Assembly (NCBI GenBank): GCA_013396655.1
Contig: WBMV01001906.1
Location: 600,291 to 664,290, forward strand
DNA length: 64,000 nucleotides
Reading direction: 5' to 3'
Source of the DNA: Campylorhamphus procurvoides
Lineage: Eukaryota; Chordata; Aves; Passeriformes; Dendrocolaptidae
The position numbers were made by a program, and so were the translations under genes. Below, piece by piece: positions 1-14,600 of the stretch (its first letter is position 1; the number at the start of each line of letters is the position of its first letter). A model generated the notes under the pieces. The model was not told where the DNA came from and made no database searches. It was given only the letters and a program-made list of their open reading frames with translations.

Positions 1-3000
1 TGCCTACATCTTTTGTGGATCCCAGTCTTAAGTATGGGGTCAATATATAACACAATCAATCACAGTATAATTGATAGTTGAACAGTAACAGCAGGTAAAG
101 CAGGGTGGAAACATAAATAGGTTCAAATGGGGTAAGTGCAGTCTAAATACCTCATCTGAAACAACCCAGATATTTTCTTTAAATCACTGTGGAAAAAGGT
201 GAGATAGAGGAAAAGGCAGTTTGCTAGTTAGAGGGACAGCTCTCCTTGATTGCCTTCCTCTCACACATGGCTGAGTAGAGCCAGAGCATAGAGGCCTTCT
301 GCATGGCTGAAGGAGAGGATGGAGTCTGTCACACATGGTAGGTCCCCGAGTTTGTAGTGCAAAGAGAGGAAAGTTAAATAAACATGGATAGCCAGCAGAA
401 ACGGCACAGTTTAAAATCAATACTGTCGATAGTGGCAATCTGCCCAAGCAGTGCCCCGGGGGTGGGGGGGAACTGGAGTGATCTCTGATCTTTCACTACT
501 GCCACACAGCACTCTGGAATAGCACCGTGGGGAAGAAAGGGCCTTCTGAAGAGGAGGAGAAGGCACTGACCCAGTTTTCACTGAAAGAAACTGCCAGTGG
601 AAGCTGTGCATCCTGTAGGGGCAGGAATTGCAGCAGCCACTGCCAAGGGCTTGGGAAGTCCAAACCAAGGTGGAAGTGCTGTATATTGTGGTTTAATATT
701 GTGCAAACTCATGTGTCAGGTCACCTTAGCTTCCCCATCTGTAACAGAACAGTTTTGCAGCTGCCACTTCAGGCCTTCAAGTGCCAGCTGTAAGTGTGCC
801 TAAAAGAAAGCATTTGTTAGTGCTCTGCAGCAAGTGAGCCACAGCAACACTAAGTAGAGCATCAATACTAAATAAAATTAATGGTAACATGTTCATTGCT
901 TTAGGCACCCACGGTGCAGTCATCTGAAAGATGATGTTGGTAACAGCAGATGATTCCCCATTTCTTTTGTAAATGAGGTCTAGTAAATAAATGTGTTATG
1001 CCATATCTCATCACTAGCTTCAAAGTTAGTTTCATCAGCAGTTACCTTCCCTGTGACACTGCTGTCTTTAACCCTGATCTTAAGAGTGGCTCATTAGCCT
1101 CGCCCTGCAACACTTTCCTTGAAGAGCGGTCAGTGACAGGGAACTGACCCTGACAGAGTACAGTGCTGTGATATAAACAGTTATTGTGATGGACCATTCT
1201 TCTCTTTTATAGGCAAAAATTAGGCTTGTGCTTAATTTTGCATGAGGTTTATACCTAATTTTGATTTGGCATCCACTTTACAGTGTCTTTCTTCCTCTCC
1301 ACCCCATCTCCAAAGCCTCAGTTTTCCTCTGTCTCTTCATCTTGAACCATTTTCCTTTTTCCCCTCTTTTCCCTGGCAGCCAGAATAACCTGATACCCTT
1401 CCTTCTAAACTTCTCTATTCCTTTCTCCACCTATGCATTGTGACAGAGCACTGCTCTTATGGGGAGAAGATGCAGACTGGGTCTGAGCTGAATTTCAACC
1501 TTTATTTTTCAGCTCTCTTTTTGCCTTCTCTTGGCAATCTGCTGCTTTCCATTCCACTGAAAGCAATGTATGCCCATTTCTGAGAAAAAGGGTTGGAAAT
1601 TGCATTTGTTATTTTACATAATGTAATATGAGCTCCTTTTTAAAATACACAGTGTAGCATATACACAGGATTTAGCATTTAGTATTTAGGATTTAATAAG
1701 TGCTCATGTGGCAATGGTTGCTTCAGAGGGCAGTATCATGCAGTAAGTCTAAGGTAAGGAAGAGGTGTGCCTTTGTTTTTCTCAAGCATGTTATCTTCAG
1801 AGTGAAAATTCAGTGGCCACATGCTTCCTTTATTAATTGTGACACTGTGTTTTCTGAGTGTCATTTTCAAATGCCCTAGTACTAAGGTCTGAACTGAGTC
1901 TGAATTGAATTTTGAAGGTTACAGGACCTTTTCCATGTGAAATCAGTGCCGTGCATCTCTAGCTGCCAGGTTCCTATTAAATCTCTGTTGTAGTCACTTT
2001 TGTATCCCTGTGTATTTATTCCTTGCTCCTACCTGCATCTCCCGGCCTCTGTGTGATGTGCCTTCCCATTTAGCCCAGCCCTGGTGCCCTGTGGGTGCAG
2101 GGAGGAGCCAAGCCAGGTGAATGCTTTGTGCCTTCACATAGTTGTTATTGGGCTGTGTAAGCTGAGATGCACATGGTACTTCTGATCCTGTACAAAAGGG
2201 TTTACACAGCTTGGGTCTCATCCCCCCAACCTTCTCCCTTAGTCACATGCAAATGTGTGCACATTTGCCATTTGCCTGATAATCAGTGCTAATACATTTC
2301 TGAAAGACAGAAAGTTCTTGATTAAACAGTCATCACAGACCATCACAAAAGCTGGTCATACCTCAGTCAGTGTTTTGGTATTTGTGTGCTAATCAGTTAT
2401 TCTTTATATCCATTTATCTATTTTCTGCCTAATCTATCCTTTTTTAGAATTACAAAATTGTATCCTGCAATAGATGCTGCATTTTTATTTTTAGTAGATG
2501 GCTCACTGGGTACACAAATTGGAAAGAATAAAAAATAAAGAATGCATGACTCTAAAGTTATATTCTTTAATTTTCCCTTGATCCGAACAAAACCAGGCTG
2601 TCAGTAAGGTTTAGGGTAAATGCTGCAAGAAATACTGTATTTCATGTACATAATGCTTTCATTCACACTGGGAAATGGGAAAAAAATCAAACAATAACAG
2701 CTGTTCTGAGTTATGAACACACATCCTGCTCTTCTGTTTGTCAAAGATTTTATGTACTTTTAAGGAAAAGTGGCAAATGTCTGTGAAATGAAACTCAAAC
2801 TCCTATTGTTGTAGATTGTCCTCTTCTGAACAGATACTTTTGAATGTGGTTTTTTTGGGTTTTTTTGGTTGGTTTTTTTTTTGCATAATCCTTCTCTTTA
2901 TAGCGGTACTTTCAAAAAAGATTGCTTGAAGGTCTGATACATTCATTTGTACAACTAGTTAATGTTGTATTTGACTAGGTTTGACAGGATTTGTGGAACT

Positions 3001-3089
3001 AATGCCATTCTATAGTTGGACAGTTAGAGAGAAGTGATTTATCACACCCTGTAATGAGTAGCTTGCAAGGGAGTGCTCTCTGTTGACAG
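1..3089 (+). other. ANK3: Intron upstream of repeat 19-20 exon (3' part)
   Basis: Intronic sequence ending in the acceptor TTGACAG. I looked for 99- or 198-nt ankyrin-repeat exons (TPLHxAA-type frames) and found none. Short open frames of 60-115 codons overlap on both strands and have no recognisable domain. A T-rich low-complexity stretch lies near 2849-2882. Nothing else is supported. Confidence 0.85.
2849..2882. repeat. T-rich low-complexity tract
   Basis: Runs of T broken by GGG or GG over about 34 bases, about 210 bases upstream of the next exon. It looks like slippage-prone simple sequence, not the acceptor's own polypyrimidine tract. Confidence 0.6.
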
Positions 3090-3287
3090 AATGGCTACAC
3101 GCCACTGCACATTGCTGCCAAGAAGAACCAGATGGACATAGCGACCACACTGCTGGAATATGGTGCTGATGCCAACGCTGTCACCAGGCAGGGCATCGCC
3201 CCTGTGCACCTCGCCTCTCAGGACGGCCACGTGGACATGGTGTCCTTGCTTCTTTCTAGAAATGCTAATGTAAATCTCAGCAACAAG
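3090..3287 (+). CDS. ANK3: ANK3 exon: ankyrin repeats ~R19-R20
   Basis: This 198-nt, phase 0-0 exon encodes 66 residues, which is two 33-residue ankyrin repeats. The first opens [16 protein letters not shown] and the second [14 protein letters not shown]; both carry the TPLHxAA-like helix 1 and LLL helix 2 signatures, and the exon ends NVNLSNK. The acceptor is TTGACAG and the donor GTAAGT. These repeats belong to the superhelical membrane-protein-binding solenoid of ankyrin-G. From memory, mammals have IASVHLAAQEGH where this bird has [12 protein letters not shown], a small change. An antisense open frame across the exon is a codon-bias shadow. Confidence 0.98.
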
Positions 3288-5595
3288 GTAAGTGTTCCCC
3301 CTGCCTGGTGCTAAGACAATAAAGAAACGTGGTGAGGGGAAGGGCAGGGGCATGCAATTAGTTTTTGCCCACTGCAGGTGTCTGAACACACATCATCACT
3401 TCTTCCAGCAAAGAGAGCAGCGTGTCATGTCACATTGAGGGAACCATATTTTATAGTACCCAGGTTTTGGTGATAGCACATGCTGCAGTGGAACTTCCTA
3501 ATCCACGTCCCTTCCTTCCACATTATGCTGGTCTGCCAAAACATGCCCAGAGAGAAAAGGTCTTCCTCCCTGCAGTGGTTACTGGGATTTATGAGCCTCT
3601 AAGTATATGCCTACCCAATTAATGGAAGCATTTTTCAATTGTTACATGTGTAATTGTAACATTTGTTATGTTTTTATAACTATTTTTGGTTTTGTAACAT
3701 TTTTAGCTCTATAATATTTTGTGGTAAAAAGGTAACATTTACTAACAAATGGTAACAATTATTGCCATCGAATAGTAACAGATGACTTTGTAAGGGAAGC
3801 TGACTTTTTCTAATTGGATAATAACAGCAGGTTTGAGCTTTTGTTCATTACTGTAAGTGATTCTTTCTCCCCAGAGGGTGTTCCTTTGAGCACAGTGACT
3901 TTTGGTGTAATTTTTCCTGAGGGCAAGAAAGGGAAGTTCGTAGGTTTTAGTTTCTGTATGTATGAATTTATAGGCTATTAAGCCCGCTTTATAGCGATGT
4001 TTCTAGCAAATGTGTAGCCTTAATTCTCTAAATGCCCCACTAGACATCATTGTTTGATATTGTCAAGTGCAGTTTCAGTATGGATTTATGTGGCTAGAGT
4101 AGAGAGGCAGTAGAGGAACTTTTCATGGAAAATTCTTATTCCCAGCAGGTAGAAAGAGTCAGTGTCCTCTGGGGCAGTGGGTGGTGCTGTACAGGACTGC
4201 TGCGTTCTCCTGCTTCTGACTTTACAGTTTGGTTGCTTTTGGGTTCTTCTTCAGAAAGCTTCTCTTGCAGATGTGGATTTCTTTTTTCTCAAGTCCCAAA
4301 TGTGTGTGTTTGTGCAGTGCAGGATGGACTTTGTATCCTCCCAGGGAAATTTGCCATGTTCATATCCTGCATCCCATTGGCTATCATGGTTTTGCTGCAG
4401 AGGCTAATACAGAGAGCGTGACTGAAGCTGCTGGGCATTTTGACTCAGTCACACCAGGGGTTAATTACCTGCAACATCCTCCAATCCCTTACTGTTCAGT
4501 TGTAATCTCTAGTTTCTCATTATACTGGTAACACCACCTTTTGAGTATAATCCACCTCATATTCTCTCAGGGATGCATGTTTTCTTGGAGCTCAGCACCT
4601 GCATTTTAAGTCAAATGTTTAAACCACACTGACTTTTGAGTTTTGCAATGGGAATCAAAAGAGCATTTATTGCTTCAGGATCCATGGAATGGTTGACAAC
4701 TGCATACTCAGAGCCCCAGCATGGGCACTGAGCACTTACTAAACCTTTTTAGAAGGTTTGGCCCACAATATCTGGGCCTCATTTGGTAATTTATAGTTGG
4801 TTACTGCAACATATTAGCATAATATGACCCACCTAAGCTGTATGGTCACCAGGATTGCATATTCGAGGACAGTACTGTGGGACACTCAGAATAACTGCCC
4901 TTGGTAGGGAATGCACTGTGGATGTGGATTTGGGTTCAAGGATAGGATACCTAGCAAATATTTCTGCCTGATGTGTCAACTGCTGCCACTTCTCTTCTGT
5001 CCTTGGTCCTAAAGGCAGTAGGAACAGGAGGAGAGAAAACCAACTGTAATTTGCAAGTAAAGGATATTCTTTCTTATTCCTAACAACATCTCCTCAGCAG
5101 AGTCTCTTTTCTACCCTTTTATCTGAGGCCTTTTATGTAACAGAAAGTTTCATAGCTTTCTGAGGTTTTAAGGGTATTTAGATCTCAAGTTTTAGATAAG
5201 GCAAATAATGAGGTGTAGAAAAATAAGGGTGTCAGTACATGTGCACTAGCAAGTCTGTATGCTCCCTGAGCAGTGAGAAATGGACCTGATCTCAGAGAAA
5301 TGCATTTGTGTCTGGAAATGACCAAATAAAGGAGTAAAAGGTAAGGGTAAAGCTGAGTGAATGGAAATTCTAGAAAACTTGTACAAGTATAAACAATGAT
5401 TCTATATTGCTTTTTAAATCTTACTCATTATAAGGAAGTGAATTAGGAGGTAAAATAATACTGTGTGACTTTCTCTTAAACTACTCTAATTTGCTATCCC
5501 AGTAGGGTGTTTTGAGTCTTACAGATACCTGAATTTGCATTTTAGTATTCATGTGCCTCCTCTGAAGATTGTTACTTGTTGTTTCTAATTTACAG
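3288..5595 (+). other. ANK3: ANK3 intron
   Basis: A 2.3 kb intron from GTAAGT to TTTACAG. The stretch around 3600-3780 is unusually rich in short TAACATTT/TTGTAAC-like words, but I see no clean tandem unit. No exon-like frame or recognisable mobile element. Confidence 0.85.
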
Positions 5596-5694
5596 AGTGG
5601 ACTGACGCCACTCCATCTGGCTGCTCAAGAGGACAGGGTCAACGTAGCAGAGGTTCTTGTTAACCAAGGAGCTGCTGTTGATGCACAGACTAAG
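5596..5694 (+). CDS. ANK3: ANK3 exon: ankyrin repeat ~R21
   Basis: A 99-nt, phase 0-0 exon encoding exactly one 33-residue repeat that begins [20 protein letters not shown] and ends VDAQTK. The acceptor is TTTACAG and the donor GTACTA. It carries the canonical TPLHLAA turn and first helix. One repeat per 99-nt exon is the usual ankyrin gene structure, so skipping it would remove one solenoid turn without shifting frame. The sequence is almost identical to mammalian ankyrin-G. Confidence 0.98.
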
Positions 5695-8600
5695 GTACTA
5701 ACACCACTGTCAGCATGAAATATTTCCTTTGAGAAGGCTGGAGACTGAACTTGTAATGGATTTCAGGGTGAAACTGAAATCATGGCAGAGAAACATTCCT
5801 TGTAATAAATTATTGTAGAATACATTCTAAAAGCTGAAGATATGTAAACCTGAATGTTTAATGTTAAGCTCAGTCTTTGAGCAGTAAGCTTATTTCTTGC
5901 CAAATATTTAGGTCAGTATAGATTTAGATTGTGTCCTTCTATTGTTCTTCACTGAAGGTAAGTGGTATTGGTCTCGTTTTTTTGTTTAAGAAAATTTTTA
6001 CAAAATCTTGAGCTCTCTCTCTAGAGTCATATAGTCTTTTACCATAGGAATACTCTCCTCTGCTTTTGCTATTTTTTCACGTTTCACATTGTTTTTCATT
6101 CAATTGACCGTAAAAACAAAACACAGGAGAACCCTTACTTAAAACATCTGTATTTACAGCAAGAGAAATTATGTTGATGGAGTGTAGACATTCCAGGCTA
6201 TTAAGTGTTAAATACATTTTCCTGTGACTTAAGAGACTTTATGAAATTTTAAGAAACTTTATAAGAGTGGCTTCCCCTGAGCTGATCCTAAATAACCATC
6301 CACAGACATGATTGTGCGAGTAAAGCCATTGTTCTCTGTAAAGACCACCCCCTTTTCCTACAGCTTGGCTCAGCCTCCATGACTGGGTGCCTCTCAATTT
6401 TGAAGCTGCTTTGTTTTGCAAAGCATAGCAGTGAGGGGACTGTTTCATCCCACTGGTACGTTCCAGGGAACTGGCTTTTTCTGCTGTCCCAAGTTCAAAC
6501 TGGGCCATTGTTCTCCTGTTCGTAAACATGAACCTGTTGGGTTGACAGTCAATTTTGCTGTCCTCTACCTTCAAAAATAATGGTAGAGATGAAGCATTTA
6601 ACTCTTTAGGGCAAATCTGAAATTCTGTATCACTATTATCTAATATGAAATATATATATGCAGTGGTGGTCCATTTCAAATGTAGTTGCCTAAAATAAAT
6701 ATTTAGACTCCTAAGTAAAACACTTGGATTTCCAAGGTGCTTGGGGATGGCTGTTTGACACCTTCCACTGCACTGTATTGCTTTTTAAGATCAATGACCT
6801 GGAGTAAATTCAAGAGCCTTTGTAGAAATGGTTTTATGCTCATTAATGGTGTGCAGTGCTCAGAATTTAATGATAATTTTCTCAGTGTTGATTATACTTA
6901 CATTCCTCATGCATTGTCTGTATCTTGGAGTCATTCCTTTAGCTGGACAAGCAATCAGTTGAGATCAAATACTTTGGCCATAGCTGAGCAAATCAGCTAA
7001 ATGAGCTGTCTCCCAATCTGTCCTGCACCCTTTGTGCAGAGTAGTAGCTTTCACAACCCTCTGCTAGGTGTATGCCACAAGTTGGGTGCTGTGTTTGCAT
7101 CCCAGAAATGTCCAGGTGTGTCAGACTGTCCAGCAACATTACCATTCTGTCATCACGCTGACAGCTCGGAAAGGGCTGAGTCCATCATTGTGTCTGGCTG
7201 CAGCTCAGCTGATTAGAATCTGTGGCAGAGGAAAAAGTCATTGTTATGTGATTTTTCTACAGTGTAGTTCCACCTGTACCAGCTACTCATTTCAGTAACA
7301 TTATCCTGACATAAAGCTGAAATAGTTCTGCTGAAATCCCAGGAGCTTCTCTACATTTTATACTTTTGTAACATATCCTCACCCTGTATTTTAGAGATGA
7401 ATCAGCTGGGTTTCTTATCTGCTGGATCACCCAGTAGCAGACAAAATCTGCCCTGGTTCATTCTTTGCACAATTTCCTCAGATACATGTGGTTGCCTTCC
7501 TGGAGATAATTTCTGCCTGGTTTTGGTTTCTGTAGCAAGACATTGCAGAACCTGTTCTTTCACCTTGGTCAGAGCTGAAATGGGCCTCCCAGCCCATACA
7601 ACTTGTTGGAGAGCTTGCCTTTCTCCCTCTGTGCAGCCCTATTCTCTGGCCCACAAATAGTAAGTGGTCTAAGGAGACATTTGTGTTGACAGGTGCAGGC
7701 AGTCACATGTTCCCTTTGCCTGCTCTCCAGTGTCCAAATGGGATCCCTTTCTGCACTGCAGTGGCCTTTCAGTCACAGTGACATGGTGGAAACGTCTGAG
7801 ATACTGTCACAGCTGAGAGGCAGGGCGTGTTTGGTGCATCTCAGGCTGGCCTGGCACAGTTGCAGAACTCTGTACTGAACTTTTTATTTTTCAAACCTGG
7901 CAGGGTGAGAATGTGATGAAGCAGGCACACAGTAGAGACACACAGAAAAGGGGCTTCAGTTCATCATTCAGAGATCTTCACTGTGTTGAGCTGATTTTCT
8001 TAGTTGCATCTCTGAAAATTGAACTAGATATTAGGCAAAGTAGGGGGAAAATGCAGTCACATTTGACTGTGTGCAGTGTGAATCCTGTCCATCAGTAACA
8101 GTGATATAATTTTTGAAGAAGTCAACAGTAAATTCCTTGTTGTTCACCCTCATTCCTCAGTTATATATGTAACTGGTGTAACTGAGAAAAGGATAGTTTC
8201 CCAGTACATGTTTGCTTCCAGGGGACGGCTCCATACTTGTCAAGAAGTGGGACAGGGACTCATAAATCAGGCAAAGTCAACTTGTATTTAAGCAGGACTG
8301 CTTTGGTGTGTAAGAAACGATCTGTCTGGGGAAACACGCATTATTAATCCTGTGGGCTTCTGTGGTGAAGAACATGTACAACAGCTTGTCCTCCTGTCTA
8401 CCATACTAGTTAGCCCTCTCTGCTGTAGGGGACTGTCTGCTCCTTAGGAAGAAAGTGCCCACATGCCTTTTGGATTCTACTAGAGGGGAATGAGCCTGGT
8501 GCTTCTGCACTGGCGTGAGCTTGATGTTTTTCCACTGGCTTCTGCAGAGCCCCATCTGCTGAGTTTGTGCAGCAGTGAGCCCTGCAGGCTCCCCAAAGTC

Positions 8601-11600
8601 AGCCACATGGACATTGTCTGCCAGATATCCACTCACTGCCGCCTCTGATATAAGAAAAGTGCCAATGCAGAACAGTGTATTTCAGCATGGAATAGTTTCT
8701 GGATAAATTGATGATCATCTTGAACTCCTGGGGAAAGAACTGACAAGCTCTGGTCTTGTACAATGAAGGAAAAATGTTATGCTGTAAGAGCTACCATACT
8801 TTGACCTCATGTTCTGTGCAGGTGAAGTGCAGATGATTGGCTTGTACAATAGCAGCTCTGTAGTTACAAGCTCTCTTGTTTAGGTGGATTAACTGTTCTA
8901 TGGGAATAAAAGGTCTGTGCGTGCTGCCTCTAAAACCAGAGGCACTGGGGACAAGATAAGCAACAGCTGAGTTGGCATCAGAAGCGCTGTTGCTATGCTT
9001 GCATGTTTGCATGATACTGGCCAGCATGTCCAGTTCAGGTTCATTACTTTGGACATACAGCAGCAGAGATGTGCCATCCATGCCTTAAAAGTCAGTGAAG
9101 CTGCACAGCTGAGTGACATTACACTGGGGATCTCTGCTGCCAGCAGTGTCACCACTAGCCTTCTGTTTTCTTCCCTCCATTTCACATCAGTGTGCTTTTC
9201 TTACCTCAGTTATTGTGGTCTAGATCATTATTCAATAGTCTTTTTTGTTGTTGGTTTTTTTTCTTCTTCATTTAGTTTCTCTCTTTATCATATTTCTGTT
9301 TCTGAGGATAAGTAAGTGTAGGTTATGTCACTCCAGCACAGTATCTGTCAATAGGGGGAGAACACTTCATATCCTTCAACTTAATATCAGCAGGTCATTG
9401 AACTCTTGAGTGGGGACCAATGAGCTATCATCTTCCTCCTCTGGTACATGTTCTTGAGTCATCATTTATATATAACTTACACTCCCTGTGAAAACATCTA
9501 GAGTTTGCAGTTCTGACACATGGGAGTTCTTACCCCTGTTCAGATTCTGAGGGCTGCACACACTTTTGGGGTTTTTCAGGTGATCGAAGGAGAAGATGGG
9601 TCAGAAATATGTTTTGTATCTTGAAAATGTAGCAGGGAAGGAAAAATCCAGTATTATAGAAAATAACATATACAAGGGATTAGTCTGTATGATTAAGATC
9701 AGTTTTGGCTGTAAAACTTATGAGCATTTTCAAAATTGCCCTCAGACTTAAACCATTGCAACTGTGGTTCTCTTCTGGAGTGGTTTTCCTCCCAAGAAAT
9801 TATTTTCCTGAGCTTTTCTGTAGAAAAGGTCATGAAAGAAAGAATAGCTGCTGGTTTTGAAGTCCATTTATTAATGGTGTTATGGGATCCTTCTGGTTCT
9901 GCTGCATCAATTAACTAAATAGCCTCAAATCCCAGAGCTGCAGGAGTCTAAATCAATGCTGAAAAGTAAACAACATGGCTTTAGCAGGCCAGAACTAGTG
10001 CTTGAGAGGCCATAAGGCTGCTCCTACCACGTGAAAATGAGATTTTGTTATGTGATTTTAAGCTCAGCCATGTTAGACTGAGCTCTAATTGATAACCCAC
10101 AGAGAACACCTTATCTTAAGCTTTTGTCTGTTCTGCCATTGCATTTCTGTGTCTGAATAAGTATATTAAAGAGTTTCTGATGCTGAAAATGTTATGCAAT
10201 ATTGTCCTTAACACAAGGCATGCTCATCCCTGCACAATAATGTTGGGAGTTAAAAATCAATCTGAAGCCATGGCTGCAAGCAGATACTCCCTCTCTGGTG
10301 GTCATGTTGAGTGTAAAATCTGTGCTGGTACATGTGATTCTGCTTTTGTTTCAGGGCTTTTGTGCTGGTAGTTGGCACAAGTAGATATTGTTTCATGGCT
10401 CAGCAGGTCTCCACATGTCATTTTTCAGCTGTTTATCCCACTGGATAGTGTAATTGTAGGATACAGCATTACTATGATGGACTGGCAAAGGAAGAGTGGT
10501 GAGAGAAAAGTGCTGGTTCAGTCAAGGATGAAGAGCAGGATCTGGAGCTTTGATTTCAGTGCAGGTCATTTTAGTCAAACAGTTGCTGTACTTGGTGTTG
10601 GGCCTCCCCTGGGAGAATTGATGGTCTGACAGTCCCTGACTGATGCCTGTCTGGAAAAGAAAGCCAGTATTAACTCTCTTTTGTTCCTAAAACTGTAGTT
10701 TTGGTAGGAGATAATGGTGGCTGAGAGGTCATGATGTTCTTTTGCAGGTTGAGCTGGGCTTTTTATTTCCGATTTATTCAGAAAGTCTGCCTGCTTTATT
10801 CTGAGACAAGCCCCATACCAGCCTGAGTGCTACAATGGTTCATAACAGCACTCCAGTTTTTTCCACTGGAATATCTAATTTTCAGATGCAGAAAGAGATA
10901 AGAAGGAGACAAGGAGGGAGGGAAGCACTATCAAGAAAAATCTCTTTCATACAGAAGGAACACTCAAATACAGATATCTTCAATATATCTTCATGGTGCA
11001 TTATCTCTCTCTCCTTGTCTCTTTGTACACAATCAGTTGTTACCAAGACATTTCTGTGGAAATTTCCAGCCTCATAATGTGCAATAATGAACCTTTGCAA
11101 GGTACTGCAACGTGTTTAGGCCCTGATTCAGCAAAGCAGGGAAGTGTGTATGTACACAGAGATTTGCTCGTTTCATTCAATCAAGGCTTTGTGATCTTTG
11201 GATCTAAAGCAATTTCTAGCCCTATAAACAATAATACCATAGCTTCATTGTCTGACATTTACAGCAGAAAAACAAAAACAGAGCAGCTTGAGAGTCAGCA
11301 GGACTAGAAAGATGCAGTAATTCAAGCTGCTAAGATTTATGGTTATTACCAGTGGAGGATATTAAAGTAATTCCCTGAATTCACTGACATGATATATAAG
11401 GCTTGTGATGATTTCCCTCAAAAATAAAAATTGAAGGGTGAGAGAATAAGGGATGCTTTGTGTTTGTGTGCTCCATTAGAAATGAAAAGCTCAGTATTTC
11501 TGATTTTATGTTTTCTTGGCACTTGTTCTTGTGGCTTCTGATAAGCCCTTCTCAGCTCCTAACTCCCATGTTGCTGCTCATTCTTCAAAACAGCTACAAG

Positions 11601-14600
11601 CAGCACAGCAGCTGAGTGCCAGAAGGTGATGTGTGTTAGAGCTGTGTTAAACAAAAGCCCTGATTTTCTTGGAAGTAGCTTTTTTTAATAATAGAATGCC
11701 TACTAAGTCCCTTGGTGCTTTGCCAGTAATTAGAACTAAACCTAAACTGCTGTGCAGAAATTTATATAATTGTGACGCTGGGTTTTGTTGGGGGTTTTAG
11801 TGGTGTTTTTGTTGTTTTGTTTGTTTACTGTGGCTTTCTTTAATTATTGATGTCTTTTGAAGCAAAATACTTTAGCCTCCTGGGCACCTTTCTATAGAGA
11901 ATGAAAGTAGCAAGCTCAAGCAGCCATGAGAAGTACTACTTTTATTGTTAATTTAATTGTGTAATTCCAGAATCTGCCGGTTGGAGCATTTCAGAGAAGT
12001 TAACAGAATACCTGACTTCCATGGGGATGTTGGGATATAAATGGTGCACCTTTCTGAGCTAGAAGCAGCTGAATGCAGGAATCTGTACTGTAGCTGAGAA
12101 AAGGATATCCTTTCCAGGTTTCAGGCACTAACAGGGCATTTTGCTAATTAGTTTTATTGTGCCCAGTGCCTTCACTACAAATGCTGCTGACTGTGAGCAG
12201 GAAAGATGTCCTGTGGTGTCTGATGAGGTCCAACATCCCCAGTGAGATGTGACCCGTCGTGTCAGATCTCTGTCATTCTGCTGTCAGTGACCCTGTGCTG
12301 CATTAGGCACTGCCTCATCAAATACAACATGACATGAGACAACCACAGGGCATGGCAAACTTAAAAGCGAGCTCCCAGGCCCCTCCAAGGGCTTCAGACA
12401 GGAAGCTGGTGTTTTGCCACCGGGCCAGCAGGTGCCCACATGCCTACTTGGGACACACATGATGCCTGAGGCAGAGAAACTGCTTTTCAGTGCACGCACC
12501 TCCAGCTGCCACAACACCTGACCAGGCAGCAGCACTGAGAGCCTCGGAGGAAGCCTCCTTCAGCTTCAGCTCTGGGACACCAAGGAAGGATAGCAGGAAA
12601 AATAGTGCCCCTGGAAATGTCATGATTTTTACCATGAATGTGAGGGGGAAAAGGAAAAGTTTTCACTTAGTCTCTGATTTAAACAACAGTCTAGTCAGGA
12701 GTAACAAAAAGCATCAATAATTGCTCCTCTAGCCATTTATGAAGGTACCACAATATAAGTCTCTGTATATACTGTTTGTAGAAGGAAACTTATTGCACTG
12801 CAGTAAATATTGGGGGGTTGGTAGCTCCTTCTTCAGTATTCAGTGTTGCAGGCTGGAGAGGGAGCTTTTACAGATCACTTCAAAGGGAAAGTTGAGGTCA
12901 GCTGGTCTTGGCTCTCTGATATGCTCCAGATTTTAATGTTTTAGGGTTATTAGCAGGGGGTTCCCAGCAGGTGGCCCTTGACTTTGGATTTCATCTCTCT
13001 AGTTGGTTTTATGCTGTCTGATTGATTTTTTTTTTTTGACCTTGCTAGTCATGTTAAAAGAACTGCATTTTGAAGGGGAAGAATGGAATTGAGATCTTGG
13101 AGGAGGTTTCACAGCATTATTTTTTTTAACTGTTTGTTGGGAATTTTTTGACCTTTTTGATAACTTGGCCATCTTTTAATACAAGTTTATCTTTGAACCA
13201 TGTAGTGGCAAAGGCTATAGAAACTGTATTTGAGGTACCTGACTGTACCTCAGCATCCTGCTAAAGACTCAGGACTCTGGGCAGCTCAGGGAGTCCTGGC
13301 AGATTGAGACACCAGGCACTGCTAGGAAGAGGAAGCCATTAGGCCAATCCTAATAGTAGCTGTAAAATGAGGTCCCAGAGTTCAGTCCATGATGATTCCA
13401 TTTTGACTAGTGCTCAGGCTCTTACTGCTGTGTGCAACTATTCTGCAGGAAAAGTTCCTTGTAGTCATTTGGCGTCTGATCCAATGTTCATATAAGTCAG
13501 CAGAAAGTTTCATTCTGCTGATGCCAATGGAATTTCGATTCAGTGCTGTTTCTGGCACTGATTAACTTGTCCTGGTTGTCAAAGCTAGTAGTTTCTTTAG
13601 ATGGCAAAGGGTATATAATGAACTGGAAAAAAAAGCTACACACCCTAATTTCAAGTAACTGTCACAGCTGCCATCTCCTAGCATGTGTAAATACAAGTGA
13701 AACTAGGTAGCCTTGTGTGAGACAGTATCAGAGGGAAAGTGGCATGAGAAAAATCAGCATGTTTAAACACATGGACACTTGAGACTTCCCTCTGGTGGAA
13801 ATAGTTCACATTTGAGGTTTTCTTTCTGTGTTTCTTCTGAGCAGCTTTGACTTCATGGTTTGAATATGTGGTCTAGTGCTGGCACCTGAACTCCAGCCTG
13901 ACCTTGGACATGTGTCAACACTTTTGACCATGTTGTCTAACCTGACCACACCTCACTGACTTGGATGTAAAAATGGGGGTGACAGGCTACAGATTTTAAC
14001 TCTCTCTGTGCCTCTGCCTCTTGGGCCCCAGCTTTTTCTTTTCAGAACAGGGAAGCAAAGGCATTTTTTCACCTTTAATCATGGATAAGAGCAGCAGGAG
14101 CCTGGTCAGTATAAGACCAGCCCATCTTTTACTGTTTCCATCCACAAGGTTGGCTTTTGGCTCTAGTTCCACACTGTTCAATCCCAGGTGTAGTGTATTT
14201 TTCTCCTGGCTGGTTTAGGCTCTGCCAGTGGCCAAGACAATATAGACAATATATATTCTAACTGACCTTTCTGCTACTGAAATTAATAATCTCAGACAGC
14301 CTAGACCTTACTCTTTCCCACAAAGCAGAATTCTTTTACATTTACAGTAGTGCACATTTGCAGTGCATTTTACCATGTGTTTGGTGTATTTCCATATGTT
14401 CCTCATATCACATATGATTTTTCAGCCTAGAAATTGATTTTTTTTTTCAGAGAAACTGGTGATGGAGCATGGGACCAATACTGTATTGGAAGTCCCCCAG
14501 AGTAGCAAAAGCATGTGTTACACTGGCAGTATAGTTTCAGCCTGCTTGTAAAATGGTGAAGCCCCATATGAACATTGGCTGAGATGACCCTTCTGGCATC

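Noticed and set aside
3042..3389. 115-codon minus-strand open frame opposite the R19-R20 exon.
   Set aside because: It overlaps a conserved ankyrin exon; the antisense frame follows from the codon usage of that exon.
6239..6679. 146-codon minus-strand open frame in the 10.5 kb intron.
   Set aside because: No recognisable domain, no splice or promoter context, and a length reachable by chance in 64 kb on six frames.
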